Shown: piece by piece, positions 36,781 through 44,136 of the stretch
Layout of the letters: every line of letters begins with the position of its first letter
Position numbering within the stretch: the stretch's first letter is position 1
Source: Chitinophaga filiformis
GTDB lineage: Bacteria; Bacteroidota; Bacteroidia; Chitinophagales; Chitinophagaceae
Length of the DNA stretch: 64,000 bases
Assembly: GCF_023100805.1 (NCBI RefSeq)
Contig: NZ_CP095855.1
Coordinates: forward strand, 2,149,001 to 2,213,000
Direction of reading: 5' to 3'
Translations under genes and position numbers: made by a program
The notes under the pieces: model-generated
Told to the model about the DNA's origin: nothing
Databases searched by the model: none
Seen by the model: only the letters and a program-made list of their open reading frames with translations

Positions 36781-37941
36781 ATGCAGCCAGTACAGATAAG
36801 AAGGATCAAGCCGGAAGATACATTGCAGCTGCGCCGGGATGTGTTATATCCTGATGCAACATTGGAAGCAGTGCGGGTAGATCATGATGAAGACGGTTTA
36901 CATTTTGGCCTGTTTGAAGATACCAGGCTGAGAGGGATCGTATCGTTGTTTCCGCAGCGACAGTCCGCACAGTTCCGCAAACTGGCGGTGCATCCCGACA
37001 GCCAGGGGAGAGGATATGGGAGTATACTGATGCAGTATGTGGAAGACTTTTGCAGAAAGGAGCATATTTCAACTATATGGTGTAATGCCCGTAAAACTGC
37101 GGAAGGATTTTATATAAAGCGAGGGTATGAATACTGGGGAGATCATTTCACAAAAGATAATATTGTTTTCCGCAAGATGAAATTGCAACTTGATAAGACA
37201 AGTGGGAGTGGATTTACCATTATCCCTGCTATTGACATTATAGATGGTAAGTGTGTGCGTCTCACACAAGGCGATTACGGACAGAAGAAGGTATACAACG
37301 AACATCCGCTGGAAGTAGCTAAGGCTTTTGAAAGCATTGGTGTGCGGCGTTTACACCTGGTAGATCTTGATGGTGCCAAAAAGGGCGCTGTGGTGAACTG
37401 GAAAGTGCTGGAGGCGATTGCCGGTAAAACCAGCCTGGTGATAGATTTCGGTGGAGGTATCAAAACAGAGGATGACCTGCGCATTGTATATGAAAACGGC
37501 GCTGCGCTGGCCACAATAGGCAGTATCGCTGTAAAAGATCCTGCATTATTTTCTGGCTGGGTGAAGAAGTATGGTGCAGAAAAGATCTTCCTGGGAGCAG
37601 ATGTGAAAGAGGAAAAGATTGCTGTGGGCGGATGGCTGGAAACGACGGAGTTATCCGTATTTGACTTCCTTGAAGAAAATGTAAAACAGGGCGTAAAACA
37701 TATCTTCTGTACAGATATTGCAAAGGATGGACTGTTACAGGGGCCTTCCGTTGCATTGTATGAAAAGATCCTGCAACGCTTTCCGCAGATCGATTTTGTT
37801 GCCAGTGGCGGTGTAAGCACAATGGCAGATGTACATGCACTGGCAGAAGCAGGTTGCAGTGGTGTGATAGTGGGAAAAGCAATTTATGAGGAAAGGATCA
37901 GTATGCAGGAACTGGCTGAGTTCCTGAAATTGAATGCCTGA
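36781..37941 (+). CDS. hisA: GNAT acetyltransferase-HisA fusion (ProFAR isomerase)
   Basis: 386 residues in one uninterrupted frame. Residues 1 to about 135 are a GNAT fold: FRKLAVHPDSQGRGYGSILMQ holds the acetyl-CoA motif Q75-G-R-G-Y-G80, and NARKTAEGFYIKRGYEYWG is the typical C-terminal part. From about residue 145 to the end it is complete HisA: TIIPAIDIIDGKCVRLTQGDYG with the catalytic Asp152, RRLHLVDLDGAKKG, DFGGGIKTEDDL, and TDIAKDGLLQGPS with the second catalytic Asp. HisA alone is about 240 residues, so this is a true extra domain. An internal ATG at 37177 just before HisA could also give a separate HisA. The acetyl acceptor is unknown. Confidence 0.93.
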   Translation: MQPVQIRRIKPEDTLQLRRDVLYPDATLEAVRVDHDEDGLHFGLFEDTRLRGIVSLFPQRQSAQFRKLAVHPDSQGRGYGSILMQYVEDFCRKEHISTIWCNARKTAEGFYIKRGYEYWGDHFTKDNIVFRKMKLQLDKTSGSGFTIIPAIDIIDGKCVRLTQGDYGQKKVYNEHPLEVAKAFESIGVRRLHLVDLDGAKKGAVVNWKVLEAIAGKTSLVIDFGGGIKTEDDLRIVYENGAALATIGSIAVKDPALFSGWVKKYGAEKIFLGADVKEEKIAVGGWLETTELSVFDFLEENVKQGVKHIFCTDIAKDGLLQGPSVALYEKILQRFPQIDFVASGGVSTMADVHALAEAGCSGVIVGKAIYEERISMQELAEFLKLNA

Positions 37942-37971
37942 TCCTAATCTTAATTCCAAATCTTTTTAATC

Positions 37972-38727
37972 ATGTTGACGAAACGTATCATTCCCTGTCT
38001 GGATATCAAGGATGGCCGCACTGTAAAGGGTGTGAACTTTGAAAATATACGCGATGCAGGCGATCCTATAGAACTGGGTGCTTTATATGCAGAGCAGGGA
38101 GCGGATGAACTGGTGTTCCTGGATATCACCGCCACCAACGAGCGGCGAAAGACCTTGTCTGAACTGGTAACACGCATTGCGAAACATGTGAATATCCCGT
38201 TCACCGTAGGCGGTGGCATTTCTTCTGTAGAAGACGTGAATGTATTACTGCAATCAGGTGCAGACAAAATATCCGTTAATACTTCTGCTTTTAAGCGTCC
38301 TGAGCTGGTGGATGAGCTGGCCCGTGAATTCGGCAGTCAGTGCGTGGTACTGGCCATTGATACTCGTTTTGAAGATGGCGACTGGTATGTATACCTGAAT
38401 GGCGGCCGGGTAAAAACGGAGATCAAGGCTTATGACTGGGCAAAGGAAGCCGTAGCGCGTGGCGCGGGAGAGATCCTGCTGACCTCCATGAACAATGACG
38501 GAACCAAACAGGGATTTGCGCTGGACATTACCGGAAAGTTGTCCCAAAACCTGAATGTGCCCGTAATTGCCTCCGGCGGGGCAGGTACCATGGATCATTT
38601 TATGGATGTGTTTGAAAATGCCCAGGCAGATGCCGCATTGGCCGCCAGCATTTTTCACTATAAGGAAATCGAGATCCCTGCATTGAAAACATACCTGTAC
38701 CAGAGAGGCCTGAACATCAGGTTCTGA
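37972..38727 (+). CDS. hisF: Imidazole glycerol phosphate synthase, cyclase subunit
   Basis: 251 residues, (beta/alpha)8 barrel that cyclises PRFAR with HisH ammonia to imidazole glycerol phosphate and AICAR. The catalytic Asp is in [19 protein letters not shown]; the other is in [47 protein letters not shown] and [11 protein letters not shown] are typical. It follows the fusion gene by 30 bp and belongs to the same transcript. Confidence 0.97.
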   Translation: MLTKRIIPCLDIKDGRTVKGVNFENIRDAGDPIELGALYAEQGADELVFLDITATNERRKTLSELVTRIAKHVNIPFTVGGGISSVEDVNVLLQSGADKISVNTSAFKRPELVDELAREFGSQCVVLAIDTRFEDGDWYVYLNGGRVKTEIKAYDWAKEAVARGAGEILLTSMNNDGTKQGFALDITGKLSQNLNVPVIASGGAGTMDHFMDVFENAQADAALAASIFHYKEIEIPALKTYLYQRGLNIRF

Positions 38728-38785
38728 GAAAACAACTAATTTTGCCTACCGGACGGTATATATTACTTTAAAATGTGACTACTGC

Positions 38786-39394
38786 ATGTATAACAACAAA
38801 CAGATAAATTTTGACAAATGTGCGGATGGTCTGGTGCCGGCCATTGTGCAGGATTCAGCAACCCTGAAGGTTCTGATGCTGGGCTATATGAACCAACAGG
38901 CACTGGATAAGACCCTGGAGGAGGGCAGAGTAACCTTTTTCAGCCGGTCCAAACAGCGTCTGTGGACAAAGGGAGAGGAAAGCGGCAATTTTCTGACCCT
39001 CCAGGAGATCAGGGTGGATTGCGACAGCGATACTTTGCTGATCAAGGCCATTCCTGCCGGTGTGGTATGCCATACCGGGGCAGATACCTGCTGGGAGGAA
39101 GAGAATATCAGCAATGATTTCCTGTCTAAACTGGAAAGCATTATCACAGATAGAAAAAACAATCCTTCAGAGAATTCCTATACATCGAAGCTGTTTGCAA
39201 AAGGAATTAACAAGATTGCACAGAAAGTAGGGGAAGAGGCGGTGGAAGTCGTTATAGAAGCTAAAGATGATAATGAGGAGTTGTTCCTGAATGAATCAGC
39301 GGACCTGCTTTTCCATTATCTCGTGCTGCTCAATGCGAAAGGATACCAGTTGTCCGACGTATTGGCCGTTCTGAAGAAAAGGCACGACAAATAG
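38786..39394 (+). CDS. hisIE: Bifunctional phosphoribosyl-AMP cyclohydrolase / phosphoribosyl-ATP pyrophosphatase
   Basis: 202 residues. Residues 1 to about 110 are HisI, with the metal-binding VDCDSDTLLIKA, VVCHTG and TCWEEEN cysteines and the motif LGYMNQQALDKTLEEGRVTFFSRSKQ. The rest is HisE (SYTSKLFAKGINKIAQKVGEEAVEVVIEAKD and NESADLLFHYLVLL, with the Glu-rich Mg site). These are steps two and three of the pathway. TAATTTTG at 38737-38744 upstream resembles a -7 element, but no good -33 is seen, so a separate promoter is uncertain. A thioredoxin-like gene follows 24 bp later with no terminator between. Confidence 0.97.
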   Translation: MYNNKQINFDKCADGLVPAIVQDSATLKVLMLGYMNQQALDKTLEEGRVTFFSRSKQRLWTKGEESGNFLTLQEIRVDCDSDTLLIKAIPAGVVCHTGADTCWEEENISNDFLSKLESIITDRKNNPSENSYTSKLFAKGINKIAQKVGEEAVEVVIEAKDDNEELFLNESADLLFHYLVLLNAKGYQLSDVLAVLKKRHDK

Positions 39395-39418
39395 CAGTTA
39401 TTTTTTATATTAGTAGGA

Positions 39419-40507
39419 ATGAAACAACTTGTTATTGGTGCCCTCGCGGTGCTTTTCTCGTGTGCAGCCTTTGCCCAACAGGAGGTCTCCGGTTCTTTGA
39501 CGGGAGCGGAGGGCAAAAAGCTCTATCTGTACTCAGATGATGATAATAATCCAAAGGATTCAATATCCCTGAAAGGAGATAAATTCTCATTTAAGGTACC
39601 TGCAGCCAAAGGGCTGTCTATTTACGCGCTGGTCCTGGAAGGGGTACAGAACCCTCTGCTGTTTGTAACAGGCAAGGAACCAGTGCATTATACGCTGGAT
39701 GCCCAGCATTTTCCTATAGCTGCAGCCATAAAGGGAAACGAAGAGAGCAAAGCGATGCAGGCATACCAGAAAACCTTCCTGGCCCTGATAGAACGCGCAC
39801 AGACCCTGAATGCGGAAGCATCAAAAATAGCCCCGGAAGATGAGGCTGCGAAGAACGCTTTTCGTGCAAAGGCATCCCTCTTCAATGAAGATGTAGTGAA
39901 TGCCGGACGGGATTTTATAAAAGGCCATCCAACGCAGCTGGCTAGTCTATGGGTGTTATTCAATGAGTTACGCAACCGTCTGGAGCCGGATGAATTCGAA
40001 AACATCTTCAACTCACTGGGCCAGCCACTGAAAGAATCCAAATATGGATTAGCAGCGGCCAAATACCTGCGTACCGTAAAAGGTGAAACTGAAGGCGGTG
40101 GTGTTGCCTCCGACTTTACCCAGGAAGATATCAACGGCAAACCGGTTAAATTGTCCTCTTTCCGGGGAAAATACGTGCTGGTTGATTTCTGGGCCAGCTG
40201 GTGTGGTCCATGCCGGGCAGAAAATCCGAACGTGGTAAAGGCTTTTGAGCGTTTTAAGGACAAGAATTTCACCATCCTGGGGGTTTCCCTTGATCAGGAT
40301 AAAGATCGCTGGATCGGGGCTGTAAAGAAAGATAACCTGCAATGGACCCAGGTGTCTGACCTGAAGGGCTGGAGCAATGAAGTGGCACAGCTATATGGTG
40401 TAAATGCCATTCCGGCAAACTTCCTGATAGACCCGAATGGGAACATCATTGCCCGCAACCTGCGTGGCAGGGCATTGGAAGCCAAACTGGAACAGATATT
40501 AAAATAA
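39419..40507 (+). CDS. Secreted TlpA-like thioredoxin with DUF4369-type N-terminus
   Basis: 362 residues with signal MKQLVIGALAVLFSCAAFAQQ. The N-terminal about 100 residues are a beta domain of DUF4369 type (VSGSLTGAEGKKLYLYSD, SISLKGDKFSFKVP), the middle is helical, and residues about 225-360 are a TlpA/AhpC-TSA thioredoxin fold with redox motif WASWCGPCRAENPNVVKAF. It probably acts as a periplasmic thiol-disulfide reductase. Located 24 bp after hisIE and before the terminator at 40517, so it may be read through from the his/trp transcript. The next gene is a diverged paralogue. Confidence 0.9.
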   Translation: MKQLVIGALAVLFSCAAFAQQEVSGSLTGAEGKKLYLYSDDDNNPKDSISLKGDKFSFKVPAAKGLSIYALVLEGVQNPLLFVTGKEPVHYTLDAQHFPIAAAIKGNEESKAMQAYQKTFLALIERAQTLNAEASKIAPEDEAAKNAFRAKASLFNEDVVNAGRDFIKGHPTQLASLWVLFNELRNRLEPDEFENIFNSLGQPLKESKYGLAAAKYLRTVKGETEGGGVASDFTQEDINGKPVKLSSFRGKYVLVDFWASWCGPCRAENPNVVKAFERFKDKNFTILGVSLDQDKDRWIGAVKKDNLQWTQVSDLKGWSNEVAQLYGVNAIPANFLIDPNGNIIARNLRGRALEAKLEQILK

Positions 40508-40516
40508 TTTACTTAC

Positions 40517-40549
40517 CGGCCTCGTACTTACACGAGGCCGCTTCTTTTA
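40517..40549 (+). terminator. Intrinsic terminator after the first TlpA-like gene
   Basis: The arms CGGCCTCGT (40517-40525) and ACGAGGCCG (40532-40540) pair perfectly around the loop ACTTAC, followed by CTTCTTTTA. It is the first terminator after the trp-his-tlpA run. Confidence 0.86.
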
Positions 40550-40636
40550 TATTCCTTTCCGTCGCCGTTTATCACAAACAGGTTGATTTTCCTGCCGGGA
40601 TATGTGAATTTCGTTAGTCTTAAATAATCTAAATCA

Positions 40637-41809
40637 ATGAAGTCCGTAATGATGGCCGTGGCGTTTTTTGCGCCTATGGTCCTGTTGGCGCAGGAAAAAT
40701 GGAAGGGTGAACAATCATTTACGATACAGGGAACTGTCACAGCTTTACAGAAACCGGCAAAGGTGTATCTGAATATCAGGCGTTGTGGTGATAACAAACT
40801 GGATAGCACAGAGGTGAAAGATGGCAAATTTTCTTTCTCCGGTGTCCTGGCGGAGGCAACTATTGCCAATTTGTTACTCAAGGTGCAGGAACCGCCTGTC
40901 CAGAAAGATAGCCAGGAGGCTCCCGCAGTAGATAAGAACGATGTGCTTACCCTGTTCCTGGATAAGGGAGATATTACCATCACTACAGAAGATTCTATTT
41001 GTAAAGCCACCGTAAAGGGATCTGTAGCAAACGATGACTACCACCGCCTGAACGGACAGTTGAAAGATGTGAATACGCGCCTGGATGACCTGGAGCGGCA
41101 GTACCGTCAGCTGTATATGGCGGAGGATGAAGAGGGAATGAAAAAGCTGGAGCCCCAGTTCGACGAACTGGCCGCACAGCAGAAGCAGGTGATGCGGGAT
41201 TTTCTGAAAAATAATAGTAACTCGCCCATAGCGATCTACGTGTTAAATAAATATGCTGATTATGATATTAACCTGGCTGAAATTGAACCCATGTTCAATA
41301 AGCTGGGAAAAAATATCCGTAATACACCCGGGGGAAAGGACTTTGCCTCAGGATTGGAAGCCGCTAAGAAAACTGCGGTGGGCCAGCCGGCACTGGACTT
41401 TGCCCAGCCGGACGCCGATGGCAGGAATGTAAGCCTGGCTGCTTACAAAGGAAAGTATGTGCTGATTGGCTTCTGGGCCAGCTGGTGTGGTCCCTGCCGT
41501 GCGGAAAACCCGAATGTGCTGAAAGCTTACAGCCGCTTCCGGGATAAGGGCTTTGATGTACTATCCGTCTCCCTGGACGATAAACGGGAAAAATGGCTGG
41601 CGGCAATACAGGCCGACAATCTTCAGTGGACACAGGTATCGGACCTGAAGGGATGGAAAAATGATGTAGCAGAGAAATACGGTATCAGGGCTATTCCTCA
41701 GAACCTGCTGATCGATCCCCGGGGAAATATCATTGCCAAGAATCTGCGGGGCGACGCACTTGAAAAGAAGCTGGAAGAGGTTTTTAAAGTGGAAGTTGCC
41801 GGAAAGTAA
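40637..41809 (+). CDS. Secreted TlpA-like thioredoxin with DUF4369-type N-terminus (paralogue)
   Basis: 390 residues, signal MKSVMMAVAFFAPMVLLAQE. Same architecture as the preceding gene: DUF4369-type beta domain (FTIQGTVTALQKPAKVYLNI), a helical coiled-coil-like linker (LNGQLKDVNTRLDDLERQYRQ), and a TlpA domain with GFWASWCGPCRAENPNVLKAYSRF. The identical WASWCGPCRAENPNV and near-identical WTQVSDLKGW in both suggest a duplication. Probably a periplasmic reductase or resident of envelope-stress pathways. It lies beyond a terminator, so it has its own promoter, which I cannot place with confidence. Confidence 0.9.
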   Translation: MKSVMMAVAFFAPMVLLAQEKWKGEQSFTIQGTVTALQKPAKVYLNIRRCGDNKLDSTEVKDGKFSFSGVLAEATIANLLLKVQEPPVQKDSQEAPAVDKNDVLTLFLDKGDITITTEDSICKATVKGSVANDDYHRLNGQLKDVNTRLDDLERQYRQLYMAEDEEGMKKLEPQFDELAAQQKQVMRDFLKNNSNSPIAIYVLNKYADYDINLAEIEPMFNKLGKNIRNTPGGKDFASGLEAAKKTAVGQPALDFAQPDADGRNVSLAAYKGKYVLIGFWASWCGPCRAENPNVLKAYSRFRDKGFDVLSVSLDDKREKWLAAIQADNLQWTQVSDLKGWKNDVAEKYGIRAIPQNLLIDPRGNIIAKNLRGDALEKKLEEVFKVEVAGK

Positions 41810-41913
41810 GGCCTGGCAAAGATGCAGTAGCCCTGCATGACAGTTTTTAAAGTAAGTACATACTAGTATAGATAAGAAAAATAGCTGTGAAAACAGGTGT
41901 TTTTCTTTTTTTA

Positions 41914-41957
41914 TTTGGTGTTTTACGAAAAGTTCGTAGATTTACGAAACAATCGTA
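41914..41957 (+). promoter_or_regulatory. BlaI promoter with two tandem dyad operators
   Basis: TACGA-N5-TCGTA occurs twice, at 41924-41938 (spacer AAAGT) and 41943-41957 (spacer AACAA), 19 bp apart centre to centre. A promoter overlaps them: TTTG at 41914-41917, then 19 bp, then TAGATTTA at 41937-41944 (one mismatch to TAnnTTTG). Two tandem dyads over the -7 region are the expected arrangement for autorepression by the BlaI/MecI-type repressor encoded just downstream; the half-site TACGA is similar in layout to the TACA half-site known for BlaI/MecI. Confidence 0.78.
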
Positions 41958-41979
41958 GATGATCGTTTATTTAAATCAA

Positions 41980-42342
41980 ATGAATATGGAAAAGCTGACG
42001 CAGCAGGAAGAAGTAGCAATGTTAGCCATCTGGAAAACAGGGCCGGGCTTTGTAAAGGACTTCCTGGAAGCACATCCCTCTCCTCAGCCGCCGTATACGA
42101 CGCTGGCATCTACTATCAAGAACCTGGAAAAAAAGGGGTATCTCCAAAGTGAGAAAATGGGAAATGTATACAGGTATACACCCATTATAGCGGAAAGCGA
42201 ATACAAGCAGAAATTTATGAATGGTTTTGTAAGGGATTATTTTGAAGATTCCTACAAGGCCCTGGTTACCTTCTTTGCCAAGGAGAAGAAGATCACTCCG
42301 GAGGAGTTAAAGGAAATCGTTAAGATGATTGAGAAAAACTGA
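41980..42342 (+). CDS. BlaI/MecI/CopY-family transcriptional repressor
   Basis: 120 residues from ATG 41980; starts at 41986 or 41959 are possible, but 41959 would leave almost no 5' leader after the predicted promoter. The winged helix is clear: KLTQQEEVAMLAIWKTGPGFVKDFLE, PYTTLASTIKNLEKKGYLQSEKMGNVYRYTPI. The C-terminal helices are the dimerisation region (MNGFVRDYFEDSYKALVTFFAKE), cleaved in BlaI/MecI systems on induction. It probably represses its own operon through the double dyad at 41924-41957. The downstream gene encodes the M56 sensor protease, 5 bp away. Confidence 0.93.
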   Translation: MNMEKLTQQEEVAMLAIWKTGPGFVKDFLEAHPSPQPPYTTLASTIKNLEKKGYLQSEKMGNVYRYTPIIAESEYKQKFMNGFVRDYFEDSYKALVTFFAKEKKITPEELKEIVKMIEKN

Positions 42343-42347
42343 TCATT

Positions 42348-43961
42348 ATGCTTATTTACCTGCTCAAGGCCAACGTAGCGCTGATACTGTTTTACCTGGC
42401 CTATCATTTTGGATTAAGGCGGCTCACCTTTTATACGCTTAACCGGTTTTTTCTGCTGAGTGGTATTGTCTGCGCGGCTATTTGTCCCCTGATAGACCCT
42501 TCATTGTTCATACAGCAGCACCAGCCACTCAATGCTGTGGCGGAGACATATATACCCGACCTGGCGGCTTTACAGACCCACCAGTCAGTTCCCTTTATCA
42601 ATGTGTTCCTGGAATACATATTCTGGGCAGGAGTAGCAGTGATGAGCGTACGGCTGATGATCCAGCTACTGTCTTTGTGGAAGTTGCACCGGCACACAAC
42701 GGCCACCTTATTACCTGATGAACAAAGGCTGAGAATAATGGAAAAGCCGGTGAATCCTTTTTCATTCATGCGTAATATTTATATCAATCCTTCCCTGCAT
42801 AGTCCGGAAGAATTTAATTCCATCATCCGGCATGAACAGGTGCATGTACGGCAGTGGCATACGCTGGATGTATTGCTGGGAGAGCTGAACAAGATCTTTT
42901 ACTGGTTCAATCCCGGCGCCTGGTTAATGAGCATCGCTATCCGTGAGAATCTCGAATTCATCACCGACAGGAGCATACTGCGGCAGGGAATGGATGCCAA
43001 AGTGTATCAATACAGTCTGATAAAAGTAAGTGGGATCCCATATGCGACGGCCATCGCAAACAATTTCAATTTCTCACATTTAAAACAAAGGATTATGATG
43101 ATGAATAAAAAGAGATCATCCCGCTATCATCTGCTACGTTATGTGGTACTGGGCGCCATTATGGGGATCGCGGTACTGTCGCTGAACTTCACGAGGGCTA
43201 TTGCCAGGGCCGAAAAGCCGGCAAAAAAACTCGTTGTTGTAACGCTCCCTGAAGATACGGCAAAGCCTGCAGTAGCGCCTGTGCCTTCTGCACCGGTACC
43301 ACCGCCGCCGCCACCTCCGCCAGCGCCTGTAAAAGGGCAGGCAGCGCCAGGTGTTCCTCCTGTGCCGGCAGCTCCTCCGGCTCCAAGAATTCCGGGTGAA
43401 GCTGTTCCTGCAGTTCCTCCGGTACCTCCCGTACCAGCGGCTCCTGCCGCACCGGCAGCACCTGGCAAGGATGTCATTACGATGAGCTCCGAATCCGGCA
43501 TTCATTTAAGAGGAAGCCAGGCAGCCCCACCGCTGTATTTTGTGGACGGTGCAAATATGGGGCATCAGGCCCCCGAGTGGCTGAGACCTGAAGAGATAGA
43601 ATCTATTTCTGTCTTTAAAGGCGAACATGCCGTAGAATATGGAGAAGATGGTAAAAATGGAGTGATATTTATTTATACCAAAGGATATAATGGTAGTACA
43701 AAGGCAAAAACTGTCACCAGCAGCTTTGTGTATAATACAAGTAGTTCGCCATCTGTTGTCCACACAAGTACATCCACGCTTACGGGGCAGCCGGTGAAGG
43801 TAACAACCAACGTTAATACCGATACCAAAACTTCAGTCAACACAAACGTAAATGCAGCTACAACGGTAAATACTAACGCCAAAGTAAATGCAGATACGAA
43901 AGTAAATACCACGGGTAAAGTGAGCGTTGATGTTGCAGACAAGCAATCTGAAAATCAATAA
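42348..43961 (+). CDS. BlaR1/MecR1-type M56 metalloprotease sensor with Pro-rich linker and TonB-plug-like segment
   Basis: 537 residues. Several membrane helices precede the zinc motif HEQVH at 162-166 (IIRHEQVHVRQWHTLD), with NLEFITDRSIL giving the third ligand region; another membrane segment lies near 270-285. Then follows a linker of about 70 residues almost entirely Pro/Ala/Val, and a short segment LYFVDGANMGHQAPEWLRPEEIESISVFKGEHAVEYGEDGKNGVIFIYTKG like a SusC/TonB-receptor plug. The tail is Thr/Asn/Val-rich with VNTxxK repeats. No beta-lactam-binding domain is present, so the signal is unknown. Likely action: cleavage of the adjacent BlaI-type repressor. Confidence 0.88.
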   Translation: MLIYLLKANVALILFYLAYHFGLRRLTFYTLNRFFLLSGIVCAAICPLIDPSLFIQQHQPLNAVAETYIPDLAALQTHQSVPFINVFLEYIFWAGVAVMSVRLMIQLLSLWKLHRHTTATLLPDEQRLRIMEKPVNPFSFMRNIYINPSLHSPEEFNSIIRHEQVHVRQWHTLDVLLGELNKIFYWFNPGAWLMSIAIRENLEFITDRSILRQGMDAKVYQYSLIKVSGIPYATAIANNFNFSHLKQRIMMMNKKRSSRYHLLRYVVLGAIMGIAVLSLNFTRAIARAEKPAKKLVVVTLPEDTAKPAVAPVPSAPVPPPPPPPPAPVKGQAAPGVPPVPAAPPAPRIPGEAVPAVPPVPPVPAAPAAPAAPGKDVITMSSESGIHLRGSQAAPPLYFVDGANMGHQAPEWLRPEEIESISVFKGEHAVEYGEDGKNGVIFIYTKGYNGSTKAKTVTSSFVYNTSSSPSVVHTSTSTLTGQPVKVTTNVNTDTKTSVNTNVNAATTVNTNAKVNADTKVNTTGKVSVDVADKQSENQ

Positions 43962-44046
43962 AGATTTTATAAACACGGAAGACTGAAAAGTGAAACTGGC
44001 GCTGGAATCGCTTATACGCTTAAGCATCTCCGTCCGGTATCCGAAC

Positions 44047-44130
44047 AAAAAGAGGCTGTGTCAAAAAGCTGAAGTGCCCCCAAAAGTGTCTGACTTTTGG
44101 GGGCACTTCAACTTTGACACAGCCTCTTTT
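44047..44130. repeat. Long near-perfect hairpin with IS-end-like arms
   Basis: The arms run 44047-44086 and 44093-44130 around the loop GTCTGA region; apart from two extra A bases and one C/T difference they are exact complements over 38 bp. The outer ends GAGGCTGTGTCAAA are like the terminal inverted repeats of several insertion sequence families. It lies between the convergent blaR1-type and FGE-like genes and could terminate both, but is far longer than a usual terminator. Confidence 0.75.
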
Positions 44131-44136
44131 CATTGC

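Noticed and set aside
43134..43505. Three overlapping minus-strand open frames opposite the M56 protease, Gly- or Arg-rich
   Set aside because: They are mirror images of the Pro/Ala-rich GC-rich linker on the plus strand and have no start context or recognisable domain.
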